Shown here piece after piece: positions 55,719-63,868 of a stretch of 64,000 nucleotides of DNA (within the stretch, counting starts at the first letter, position 1; each line of letters opens with the position of its first letter). The translations under genes and the position numbers were made by a program. Under the pieces are notes generated by a model. It did not search any database, was not told the DNA's origin, and worked only from the letters and a program-made list of their open reading frames with translations. The stretch spans positions 208,917-272,916 of the forward strand of contig DASXZY010000045.1 of the NCBI GenBank assembly GCA_036501625.1, given 5' to 3'. Source of the DNA: Palsa-1400 sp036501625. Its GTDB lineage: Bacteria; Verrucomicrobiota; Verrucomicrobiia; Limisphaerales; Palsa-1400.

Positions 55719-57536
55719 TTACAGTTTGCGCAGGCCGGCGGCGACGTGGGTGCGGGCGCGCTCCAGGATTTCGCGGACGCGCCAAGTCAGGCCGTCGGTT
55801 TTGTTCAAGCCGCCGATTTTCGGCAGGCAAAAGCGGGCGCGCAAGATTCCCGCCAATTGTCCGTAGCCGTAAATGCCCTCGTCATTCATCTCCACCACAA
55901 TGACGTGGTTGAAGCCGGCGAAAATGTTCTCCAATCCCGGCGGCAGCGGGCTGATGTGCCGCAAGTTGAGCGAGGAGACGCTGTCTCCGGCCGCGCGCGC
56001 GCGATCCACGGCCTCGCGGATGGGGCCGTGCGTGGAACCCCATCCGACCAGCAAAACGTTGCCTTCCGGCGGGCCATAAACTTGCGGGACCGGCAATTCC
56101 TCCGCGAGCTTCTGCAATTTGCGGCGGCGGCGGGCGGTCATTTGCAAGTGCAGCTTGGGCGATCCCGTTGGATGGCCCTTTTCGTCATGTTCCAATCCGC
56201 TGGCCAGCGGGTATTGGCCGTTCAAAATCGGCGTGCCCGGCGCGACGCGGGGTTCCACTCGGCCATCCGCCGGATAGGGCGTGTAACTGGCGACAGGCGA
56301 AAAGTCCGGCGAGATGTCCTGGCAGCATTTCTGCAAATTCGGCTCTTCGAATGCCTCAATGCGCGTGGCGATGGATTGATCGCTCAAGATGAAGACCGGC
56401 GTGCTGTATTTGCGGGCGATGTTCACGGCTTCAATCGCGGTGTAAAAACAATCCTCCACGCTCGAAGGCGCCAGCACCACACGCGGTGAATCGCCATGCC
56501 CGCCAAAGCACGCCAGGTTCAGGTCCGATTGCTCGACACTGGTCGGCATGCCAGTCGATGGCCCGCCGCGCTGCACGTCGCAGATGACGAGCGGGACTTC
56601 GGCCATCACGCCCCACCCGATGGCTTCGGTTTTTAACGCGATGCCCGGGCCGCTGGAGCCGGTGACCGCCACGCGGCCGGCCCAGCCCGCGCCCAGGGCC
56701 ATGCAGACGGAGGCGATCTCGTCCTCGCACTGCACGAAGGTGCCTCCATATTTGGGAAGCTCGCGCCGCAATGTCTCCATGATTTCGGACCACGGTGTAA
56801 TTGGGTAGGCTGCGCCAAAACGAATGCCTGCCGCGATCAACCCAAAGGCCAGGGCGTCGTTGCCGGTCATGACGACTTGCTGGGTGGATTTCTTTTCGGG
56901 CGCGGAAAATTGGAAGGTCTCCAAGATGTTTCCCAGCGAATAGCCGTAGCCGGCGTGGAAGGCGCTCAAGGCGGTTTGCACCACGCTCTCGTCCTTGCCC
57001 GTGAACCGCTCCGTGACGAGGCGTTCCAGCTTGGGCACGTTCAGGTCGAACATCTTGGCCACCAAGCCGAGCGCGAAAATATTCTTCCCCTTGTCTTTGG
57101 CCGTGCCGCCAATGGCCTCGATGGTGCGGCTGGAAATGGGCACGGCCACGTGGCGGTAGGCCGTTTCCCATTCCGGCTTGGGCTGGACGTGATCGGAGTC
57201 GTAAAGGACGATGCCGCCCTTTTTGACCGAGGCAATATGGTCTTCGTAAGAATGCTGGTAAAAGGCCAGCAACACATCCGCGTCGTCGCCCGCGCTGAGA
57301 ACTTCGCCGGAACCGATGCGCACTTGGAAAATGGAAGGCCCTCCCGAAATGGTGGAAGGAATAGTCATGAAGGTCATGACCTCTTGTTCGCTGCGGCCGG
57401 CCAATCGGGCCAGAAAACCGCCGATGGCCTGGATGCCATCCTGGGAATTGCCCGCGAAACGCAGGACGGCTTCGGATATTTTCGACACTTTTGGCGTGCC
57501 GCCGCCAACCGGCGGGGTCAGGGTGGATTCACTCAT
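55719..57536 (-). CDS. korA: 2-oxoacid:ferredoxin oxidoreductase, fused gamma-alpha subunit
   Basis: 605 aa. Residues ~15-200 are the gamma domain (GNSQDGIQAIGGFLARLAG); ~220-600 are the alpha domain (GNDALAFGLIAAGIRFGAAYPITPW, GSSGPGIALKTEAIGWGVMAEVP, QRGGPSTGMPTSVEQSDL). The gamma-alpha fusion plus a separate beta subunit is the two-subunit KorAB layout used for an oxygen-tolerant or reductive TCA step. No ferredoxin gene is adjacent. Confidence 0.94.
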   Translation of the reverse strand: MSESTLTPPVGGGTPKVSKISEAVLRFAGNSQDGIQAIGGFLARLAGRSEQEVMTFMTIPSTISGGPSIFQVRIGSGEVLSAGDDADVLLAFYQHSYEDHIASVKKGGIVLYDSDHVQPKPEWETAYRHVAVPISSRTIEAIGGTAKDKGKNIFALGLVAKMFDLNVPKLERLVTERFTGKDESVVQTALSAFHAGYGYSLGNILETFQFSAPEKKSTQQVVMTGNDALAFGLIAAGIRFGAAYPITPWSEIMETLRRELPKYGGTFVQCEDEIASVCMALGAGWAGRVAVTGSSGPGIALKTEAIGWGVMAEVPLVICDVQRGGPSTGMPTSVEQSDLNLACFGGHGDSPRVVLAPSSVEDCFYTAIEAVNIARKYSTPVFILSDQSIATRIEAFEEPNLQKCCQDISPDFSPVASYTPYPADGRVEPRVAPGTPILNGQYPLASGLEHDEKGHPTGSPKLHLQMTARRRRKLQKLAEELPVPQVYGPPEGNVLLVGWGSTHGPIREAVDRARAAGDSVSSLNLRHISPLPPGLENIFAGFNHVIVVEMNDEGIYGYGQLAGILRARFCLPKIGGLNKTDGLTWRVREILERARTHVAAGLRKL

Positions 57537-57809
57537 TTTACACTCCGAGAATTAAAGAATTTGAAGGTCGAGAGGAAATTGCTGCCGAAACTTTCCGACA
57601 CCGCAACCCTCTGATGGCGCACAGGACGCATGTTTATAGATTAACACTGCCCCATAAGTACGTCAAATGCTGAACGAAAGTCATAACAAGCTGTGGGCGA
57701 ATTGTTTGCGATTGATATTGGCCGTTTCTGGCTTCACTAGGCCGAAGTTATTAGTTCTGCTCATCTAAATCTATTTTATTGTAATCAAATTTAATAAACT
57801 TATGCGCAA

Positions 57810-59108
57810 CTAAATAAACTTGGTTTGACCCGGCATGGCCCATGACGGCACCGGCACTTGCATGTGCCAGTCAAATTCCGACGGCACCAGTTTTTCCTGC
57901 GAATTCAGCGCCATCTGCCACGTAATTTCCTTGCCGGTATAAGCTGCCATGCGGCCCATAATCGCCGCCAGCGTCGTGTGGGCCATTCGCACCCCATCGT
58001 TCATCGGCTTGCCGGAGCGGATGGCGGCAAAAAGTTCGTTGTGCTCGATCTGATACATGTTCGGGCGGGGACCCTGGTAGCGCCATGCGTTGTCCCCGGT
58101 GATAAACGGCAGGCCGGCAAAGCCCAGCTCGCGCCCGTCGCCCTTGGTTCCGAGAATGGTGGCGGTGTTGTCATTGGCGCAATCGTTTTGCTGGCGGCTG
58201 CCCAAAAATCCCCTGGCCTCGCCAGGAAACGAATAGTTGACTTCAAAATGGTCGAATATGTTTCCGCCCGCGGACGGAATCTGCCGGCCTCCCACCGCGA
58301 CGGCCTTTTCCGGCAACTGATCGTTCATGGCCCAGAGAATCCAATCTACCGCATGGACGGCTTGTTCCACCAGGCTGTCACCTGAAAGCCAGCCGAAGTT
58401 GTACCAGTTGTGCAATTGCCACTCCAAGTCACCCATGCTGGACGGACGCTCGCTGGCGGGCGGCATCGGTTTGACCGCGCCCGTGTAATAGGTCGCGTAA
58501 GCCGCGCGGACGTTGCCGATCGCGCCGCCGTGAATCCGCTCGAAAAGGGCGCGCTCAGCCAAGTTATAACGCCAGCAAAAACCGGCAACCAGGACCAGCT
58601 TCTTGCGCCGGGCCTCCTCGACCGTTTCCAAGACGGAGCGCACGCCCGGCGCATCGGTCGCAACCGGTTTTTCGCAAAAGATATGCTTGCCCGCGGCGAC
58701 GGCCGCTTTGAGATGGATGGGCCGGAATCCTGGCGGCGTTGTCAAAATGACCACATCCACGCCGCTGTCGATGACCTTTTGATAAGCGTCCAGCCCAACG
58801 AAACAATGGTCCGGCTCGACCTTCACTTTGTCCGGTTCCTGATGGCGGAGGTTGTCGAGGCTTTCCTTGAGCTTGTCCTCGAAGACATCGCCCATGGCGG
58901 TCAAGGCGACATTCTTGTCGGCCGCCATAGCCTGTCCGGCTGCCCCGGTGCCGCGCCCGCCGCAGCCAATCAAGCCGATTTTGAGCGTGGGGCCTGCCTC
59001 CTGCGCGGATGCGCGACTAGGCAGAATGGACGGCGCGAGGAGCGCGCCCCCGGCCAGGGCGGATGTTTTCAGAAACTCCCGGCGGGATGTAGGGATGGAA
59101 TCAGTCAT
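57810..59108 (-). CDS. Tat-exported Gfo/Idh/MocA-family oxidoreductase
   Basis: 432 aa. N-terminal twin-arginine signal SRREFLKTSALAGGALLAPS; nucleotide motif GLIGCGGRGTGAAG; signature CEKPVATDAPGV. Closest in layout to the exported dehydrogenases of Planctomycetota and Verrucomicrobiota; substrate unknown. Only weakly similar to the copy at 51092 outside the motifs. A 10-bp-period array begins about 55 bp upstream of its start. Confidence 0.92.
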   Translation of the reverse strand: MTDSIPTSRREFLKTSALAGGALLAPSILPSRASAQEAGPTLKIGLIGCGGRGTGAAGQAMAADKNVALTAMGDVFEDKLKESLDNLRHQEPDKVKVEPDHCFVGLDAYQKVIDSGVDVVILTTPPGFRPIHLKAAVAAGKHIFCEKPVATDAPGVRSVLETVEEARRKKLVLVAGFCWRYNLAERALFERIHGGAIGNVRAAYATYYTGAVKPMPPASERPSSMGDLEWQLHNWYNFGWLSGDSLVEQAVHAVDWILWAMNDQLPEKAVAVGGRQIPSAGGNIFDHFEVNYSFPGEARGFLGSRQQNDCANDNTATILGTKGDGRELGFAGLPFITGDNAWRYQGPRPNMYQIEHNELFAAIRSGKPMNDGVRMAHTTLAAIMGRMAAYTGKEITWQMALNSQEKLVPSEFDWHMQVPVPSWAMPGQTKFI

Positions 59109-59164
59109 GCCGCATGATTATTGAGAACGAAGGAACTTCAAAGCGGAAAAATCGCACTCTTTTT

Positions 59165-59217
59165 CTCTCGGTTTCACCTTGATCAACCGCATTCAACCGC
59201 ATTTTAGCGCATTCTGG
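59165..59217 (-). repeat. 10-bp-period array upstream of the Gfo/Idh gene
   Basis: Plus-strand units GATCAACCGC, ATTCAACCGC, ATTTTAGCGC, ATTCTGGTGG in phase; on the gene's strand the unit is GCGGTTGAAT. Confidence 0.6.
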
Positions 59218-59293
59218 TGGCACCCCCCCCCAATTTAATTGGCCGGCGGGATTGCGGAGAGCCGCCCCCAATGCGGCTGTCTTGGCGGAGCAA

Positions 59294-59710
59294 GTGGTCT
59301 CGCGGCGTTCGACCGTCCCGATGAGGGTTGTTTCCCGGAGATGGCTTGTGCTGGCTTGTTCCGCCCCGTTTTTCTGGGATTTGCCTGCGGGTGCAGCACT
59401 GCGGCACCCTGAAAGGCTTTGGCCCGGCTCGTCCTGCCGCCCGAACGCGCGCTCGTTTTCCGAACAATGAATTTATGTTCATGCGGAAATTGTGACAAAT
59501 ATGTCAGAAAGAGAAAAACCTACAGTAGGCTTTCCGGCATGATTTTTTGGGCGAATCGGCCGCATTGTAAATGGCTGCGCAACAATATCTTGCAATTTAA
59601 AAACCGCGAAGGGGTGAAAAAGCCGTTGCAAAAGCTGCATTTTCTTTGGCCAAAACCTCTGTTTTTCTGCAAAAACCGCGTGATTTTAGCAGGCACTTTT
59701 TGCAAATCCT
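59294..59710 (+). repeat. Dispersed intergenic element, copy 2
   Basis: Collinear with the minus strand of 6765-6468 (see copy 1). CCTACAGTAGG at about 59519 is a perfect palindrome here and a one-mismatch palindrome in copy 1. This copy is roughly 100 bp longer, with extra sequence around 59340-59440. Confidence 0.75.
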
Positions 59711-59755
59711 TTAGGAACAATGAGATGCAAAACCCGCCGCGAGGGTCTTTTGAGA

Positions 59756-59815
59756 TGGTGCCGACGGAGGGGGTCGAACCCACACACTCTCACGAGTACT
59801 AGATTTTGAGTCTAA
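59756..59815 (-). other. 3' fragment of tRNA-Leu(CAA) with CCA: probable attachment site
   Basis: On the minus strand the sequence begins in the anticodon stem TTAGA with loop CTCAAAA (anticodon CAA). It continues through a long variable arm ACTC-GTGA-GAGT and a T arm with TTCGACC (one T-T mismatch), and ends CGTCGGCACCA. No D arm or 5' acceptor strand exists on the right; AT-rich element DNA takes its place. This is the leftover 3' end expected at one boundary of an element integrated in a tRNA gene. Confidence 0.8.
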
Positions 59816-59882
59816 TAAATTATGCTGTAAATTAGCCACTTATGACTTGTTGTATGTTTTGTGCTTGCTTTCTCTGCACAAT

Positions 59883-59900
59883 TGGCGCAAATTAGCGCCA
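59883..59900. promoter_or_regulatory. Inverted repeat before the integrase gene
   Basis: TGGCGC-AAATTA-GCGCCA, perfect 6-bp arms, 32 bp upstream of the integrase ATG. A candidate operator for an element regulator or an integrase/excisionase arm site. Confidence 0.4.
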
Positions 59901-59931
59901 GTAAGAGAAACAACAGGAAAGCGAGCGCAAA

Positions 59932-61248
59932 ATGAAACATAGAACCGGATACCTTTTCAAACGCAACGGCGCATTCTACGTTCAGTGGAACGTCAATGGC
60001 AAGCGATTCACCAAAGCCCTGCGAGACGATCAAGGCAATGCCATTTCCACCCGGCGCGAGGCGGAAGAAGCCCAAACGAAGTTCATGGCCACTTTTGCCG
60101 TGGCCGATGAAGCGGAAGCCTTGGAGTCCATTGCCGCCAAAATCGCAGGACGAAAAACTGAACTCGCCCGTCTGGAAGATCAGACAAACCCGCCGCTGTC
60201 CATTGCCGACGCATGGAGTGAATACCTTGCGTCTGTGAATCGCCCGGACACCGGCGCGGCCACTCTTGAGATATACGGGCTACAATTCGGCAAGTTCGTC
60301 CGCTGGATGCAGACAACCCACCCGAACATCACGACGCTTCGAGACGTGACAAAACCGATTGCCGAGGATTATGCCGGCCAACTGAATCACGGCAAATTGA
60401 CGGCGAACACGTACAACAAGCACCTGAACGTCTTGACGCTGGTTTTCCGCGTTCTTAAAGACAAGGCACGGCTCGTGGACAACCCTTGGGCCGAAATGCA
60501 GCGCAAGCGCGCCGTCGCACAAGGACGCCGGGAGTTGACCATTGATGAACTGCGGAAGGTCTGCCAGTCAGCCACGGGCGAATTGCGCGTGTTGCTGGCT
60601 GTGGGGGTCTATAGCGGGCTTCGCCTGGGCGATTGCGCCACTCTGCGATGGCCGGAAGTGGATTTGCAACGCAACATAATCCGCCGCATCCCCAACAAGA
60701 CCGCCCGCCGCAATCCCAAGCCAGTAATCGTCCCCATCCATCCGATCTTGCGCGAGATGCTGGCCGAAAACGCCCCGGAACAACGCGCCGGGTACGTGAT
60801 GCCCGATTTCGCGACACTCTACCAACGGCATCCGTGCCTTGCCACAGGTCCAGTCCAAAAACATTTCAAGGCTTGCGGTATCGAACCGCACAAGCCCGGC
60901 ACCGGGACGGATGGCAAGCGGGCCGTGGTGGAAGTCGGCTTTCACAGCTTGCGCCACACGTTTGTTTCCCTCTGCCGCGAGAGCAACGCGCCGCTGGCCG
61001 TGGTGGAAAGCATCGTCGGCCACAGCAACCCGGCCATGACGCGGTATTATACGCACATTGGCGAAGTGGCGGCTGGCCAAGCCGTGGCCATGCTGCCGTC
61101 CATCTTGGGCGACACCGCCGCGCCCGTGCAGGAAACCAAGCCCGTTGCCCTGAGCAAAGTGTGGGCCATCGTGGAGAGCATGACAGCGAAAAACTGGCGG
61201 GAGAAAAAGGCCGAATTGCTGGCTTTGGCGGGCACTGTATCGGAATGA
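59932..61248 (+). CDS. Tyrosine-type site-specific integrase
   Basis: 438 aa. The core-binding SAM-like domain lies at ~85-185. The catalytic domain is ~200-400 with Arg in YSGLRLGDCATLRW, HSLRHTFVSLC (H-x-L-R), Gly-His in VGHSNPAMTRYYTH, and nucleophile Tyr in that same block. All residues needed for recombination are present. The N-terminus (FKRNGAFYVQWNVNGKR) is an arm-binding beta domain. It is preceded by ACAGGAAAG. It sits next to a tRNA fragment, its likely target. Confidence 0.95.
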   Translation: MKHRTGYLFKRNGAFYVQWNVNGKRFTKALRDDQGNAISTRREAEEAQTKFMATFAVADEAEALESIAAKIAGRKTELARLEDQTNPPLSIADAWSEYLASVNRPDTGAATLEIYGLQFGKFVRWMQTTHPNITTLRDVTKPIAEDYAGQLNHGKLTANTYNKHLNVLTLVFRVLKDKARLVDNPWAEMQRKRAVAQGRRELTIDELRKVCQSATGELRVLLAVGVYSGLRLGDCATLRWPEVDLQRNIIRRIPNKTARRNPKPVIVPIHPILREMLAENAPEQRAGYVMPDFATLYQRHPCLATGPVQKHFKACGIEPHKPGTGTDGKRAVVEVGFHSLRHTFVSLCRESNAPLAVVESIVGHSNPAMTRYYTHIGEVAAGQAVAMLPSILGDTAAPVQETKPVALSKVWAIVESMTAKNWREKKAELLALAGTVSE

Positions 61249-61348
61249 AACTCCAATTTAGAGTTGAAGGGCTTGTGCCGATTGGCGTATTAAGGCGCAG
61301 AGAGTGGAATTCAGGATCGGGCGGGTGTAAGCTGACATACAAGAGAAA

Positions 61349-61912
61349 ATGATGCGATTTCAATTCAACGTGGATAAGGCCATTGCCGCCTCCGCCTACA
61401 TAATCCAAAAGGGCGGCGGCAGGTTCGATGTTTTCGCGCTCGTCAAAACGCTGTATTTGGCAAATCGAATCGCGCTCGTAAAATACGGGCGAAGCATCAC
61501 GGGCGACAGACTGGCGTCATTGGACAAGGGGCCAGTCGTTTCGGACACGTACCACTTGATTCAAAAGAGCAGCCGGGCGAAGCGCGAGCATCAATTGAAA
61601 TGGGACCAGTTCATTTCGGAACGGCAGTCCCATGTCTTGCGCGTGCTAAAGACGCCCGATTTCGGGTATCTCTCCGTCCGGGAACGCGCCATCCTTGATG
61701 AGGCGTTCAAGACCATTTCTCAAATTCCACCCCATTTGCTGTCATCGTGGACGCACGATCACTGTCCCGAATGGAAAGACCCAAAAGGCAGCAGCACCGC
61801 CATTGACCCGGCAGAGATTTTGAAAATCGAGTCCAAGTCCGGGGCGGAGATTGCGGAGATTAAGGAAGAAGTCGAATCATTGAACGCCCTTGATGCGCTG
61901 TTGAGTCGGTAG
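61349..61912 (+). CDS. Panacea-domain (SocA/DUF4065-like) protein, predicted antitoxin
   Basis: 187 aa, with tandem ATGs at 61349/61352. The Panacea fold is indicated by ALVKTLYLANRIAL near residue 32 and by LDKGPVVSDTYHLIQ near 62, matching the family's LLYLAD...GPV pattern. A helical C-terminus ends EIKEEVESLNALDALLS. Panacea domains act as antitoxins for many unrelated toxins. The next gene begins four bases after the stop, which supports a two-gene unit. Not proven. Confidence 0.75.
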   Translation: MMRFQFNVDKAIAASAYIIQKGGGRFDVFALVKTLYLANRIALVKYGRSITGDRLASLDKGPVVSDTYHLIQKSSRAKREHQLKWDQFISERQSHVLRVLKTPDFGYLSVRERAILDEAFKTISQIPPHLLSSWTHDHCPEWKDPKGSSTAIDPAEILKIESKSGAEIAEIKEEVESLNALDALLSR

Positions 61913-61916
61913 GCGT

Positions 61917-62288
61917 ATGAAGTTGGGCGATGCGTTTCTGATGGGAAGCCCCGGCGGCTCGACAAAGCACCTCTGGATTTTGATTTCAGACCCCGCAAAG
62001 CATCATGGCCACGGCATTATCGTCAACCTCACCACGGACATGGAACGCTCCGGCGGCGAATGTCGTTTGGGCGTTGGCGATCACCAATGGCTCACTTGCA
62101 ACTGCTGGGTGTCCTACGCGGATGCGAGGCTGATTGCGCCCGATCAGTGGCGCAACATTGAGCACGGAATCAGGCAACGAATTCTCATTCAGCAACCACC
62201 CGTTGCAGCGGCGGCGCTCGCAAGGATAATTGCAGCGGCTAAAAAATCCACGGCGTTTGCTCCGGTTTTCCTGAAGTATCTGCCGTAG
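61917..62288 (+). CDS. Small protein coupled to the Panacea gene, predicted toxin
   Basis: 123 aa. Beta-rich N-terminal part: KLGDAFLMG, HLWILISDPAKHHGHGIIVN, GVGDHQWLTCNCWVSYADAR; then a helical C-terminus. The order GD...HLW-ISDP...V-NLTT...GDH is reminiscent of MazF/PemK-like SH3 barrels, but no catalytic Arg/Thr/Ser set is assignable. Position after a Panacea gene makes a toxin likely. Alternative: an uncharacterised accessory protein. Confidence 0.65.
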   Translation: MKLGDAFLMGSPGGSTKHLWILISDPAKHHGHGIIVNLTTDMERSGGECRLGVGDHQWLTCNCWVSYADARLIAPDQWRNIEHGIRQRILIQQPPVAAAALARIIAAAKKSTAFAPVFLKYLP

Positions 62289-63220
62289 TTTCACCCGTAT
62301 CCGCTGAATTCCGTCCAGCCGCCAGAATAAGCAACGAGATCGGGCAGCGAACCGGCGCGGCAGCGGCGGCTGAATGAAAAGCGATTGCATGGGGGGTCGA
62401 AACGGAGCAGGCAATCGCGGTGCGCCGCGCGGCGCTAGAGCGCAAAGGCAACCTGACATGGCCAGCGACGCCCGACAGCAATACGGAGCACCGAAGTCTC
62501 GCCGTGAGCTTCCGACGAAGCCAACGGCACACCCCTAAAAGCAAAATAAAAAAACCGACAATGCGGAATGTGGGCGTCAACCTTGCCTCGGCGGTCCCAT
62601 GTTGAACATCGTTGAAAATGCAGCGTTGAAATCCGTTGAACAGCGTTGAAATCGTCAACGCGCTTCAACGCAATTCAACACGTAGATTGGAATTGACACG
62701 GCACATGGCCGAAATCTCTACGATTGTGCGTAGGGGTAGGGCGTCCGTCCTTCAAAGCATCCACATCGGATGCAACAGAAATTGCCTCGGAGTCGAACCA
62801 AGGGCAGTTCACGCAAATGTCTGGACGGTCTATTGCTTCGGCGTTGTCTTGTGGTTGCCGCCGATGTTGGAGGACGCTGGCGCAACGTTGTCGGCAACGG
62901 TGGAAGCAATATGGTTCCAACATTGTGTTTCACATTTGGAACCGAATGCCGAAGCTGTGCTTAGGGGAGATGTCTGACAGGAATTCCTCTTACTTGTAAT
63001 CAGAATAGCCGACGATTTTTCGTCGAACAAAGGCGAGGTGAATTTACCAACGCGACACTGTTCGATAGATTCAAGGCCGCAATTCAGAGCGGTTCAGCGC
63101 CGATGAAGGCTTCAAACCCGGTTGATGTGGCTACTCTCTCACTAATCGGACTTACTCTCCCACTACGCATTAAATGGTTCTCTGCTACTGCGGTAAGTTG
63201 ATCGCAAGGAGTATAGCGAA
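62289..63220. other. Spacer with no supported gene
   Basis: Open frames here are short, Cys/Arg-rich and overlap on both strands, with no family match. A 10-bp-period array lies at 62601-62700. A T-arm-like stretch near 62795-62812 has no matching tRNA body. Confidence 0.5.
62601..62700 (+). repeat. 10-bp-period array with inverted second half
   Basis: GTTGAA recurs at near-decamer steps (from 62601 to about 62650), then the complement TTCAAC/GTCAAC recurs at the same step (62653-62680). The array is therefore roughly symmetric and could fold into a long imperfect hairpin. Confidence 0.65.
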
Positions 63221-63292
63221 AGATGATGACTGATAATCAGGACGGCTCTCAAGGCCGACCCGTCGGTTGCTGCAACTGAACGTGCCCGCCTC

Positions 63293-63538
63293 TTGGCGAC
63301 GATCCGTGGCGGAGGCGGACAGGCTCTCAAGCCCGCCAGAATTGTGGAACAACGGCTCATCAGACCGGGCGAAGTGGCACGCCGACTTGGTTGTTCGTTG
63401 CGGTTGGTTGACCGCCTGGCGAAAGATGGCGCTTTGTTGAAGCGAAAATTGCCGGGCCGCAAACGCGCCGCTGGCATCCTGGAATCCGATCTGCTGGCTT
63501 TGATGGCAGAGGAAGCCAAGCTGGAATGTGCTGCGTGA
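63293..63538 (+). CDS. Excisionase-like helix-turn-helix protein, apparent 5' frameshift
   Basis: From a TTG at 63293 the frame gives 81 aa, with a winged-HTH RPGEVARRLGCSLRLVDRLA typical of MerR/excisionase-like DNA-binding proteins of integrative elements. The same frame continues coding-like upstream (TALKADPSVAATERARLLA) but has no start. AAGGAG and tandem ATGs at 63221/63224 (MMTDN) precede it one frame away. A one-base shift near 63240 would restore a protein of about 105 aa. Either a pseudogene or a shortened protein. Confidence 0.65.
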   Translation: MATIRGGGGQALKPARIVEQRLIRPGEVARRLGCSLRLVDRLAKDGALLKRKLPGRKRAAGILESDLLALMAEEAKLECAA

Positions 63539-63673
63539 TTGCAAATCAGTCTTGGACAAACCGCAATGAGTCAACGAAAATGAACTCGTGATCTACCTCG
63601 GCCTGATCCGCCGGGGAAGCCCTGCCGGGCTGCGCCTCATTCGCAGTTCGGCGGGCACACTAATGAGGAGTCT

Positions 63674-63868
63674 ATGAAGTCGGTTTCCGACCTCGAAACG
63701 GAATTGCGTTTGGTTAAAGAATACTGGCTGCAAACTATCCTGCCCTTTATTGCGGGTAGGAAGTTGCACGGCGTCGAATTTTTCGTCGCTCAAGATGCGT
63801 GGTATCTCTTGCGCAAGATTCAAGGCGATGCGACTCGTCCATCAGCTTCCGGTATTCCGCTAGTGTAG
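63674..63868 (+). CDS. Hypothetical protein, probably truncated by the IS at its 3' end
   Basis: 64 codons from an ATG with a good GAGGAG site 4 bases upstream. Amphipathic and aromatic-rich sequence (LRLVKEYWLQTILPFIAG, HGVEFFVAQDAWYLL). The last residues and stop (PLV, TAG) coincide with the left end of the IS630 element at about 63866, so the original gene was longer. No family recognised. Confidence 0.5.
   Translation: MKSVSDLETELRLVKEYWLQTILPFIAGRKLHGVEFFVAQDAWYLLRKIQGDATRPSASGIPLV

Larger units (their letters stand above)
59109..59755. other. Repeat-filled spacer before the integrative element
   Basis: No gene. Contains the 10-bp array at 59165-59217 and copy 2 of the dispersed element (59294-59710). 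It ends at the tRNA fragment that marks the element boundary. Confidence 0.6.

Noticed and set aside
59419..59802. 127-codon open frame running across the dispersed element and the tRNA fragment
   Set aside because: Its resemblance to a frame at 6589-6795 comes from the shared DNA element; elsewhere the frames do not correspond and the end reads through the tRNA.
62790..62812. T-arm-like sequence on the minus strand (CTTGG-TTCGACT-CCGAG) suggesting a tRNA
   Set aside because: No matching acceptor stem, anticodon arm or CCA could be placed around it.
62636..62977. 113-codon frame in the integrative element
   Set aside because: Begins inside the 10-bp array, is Cys/Arg-rich, and competes with open frames on the other strand.
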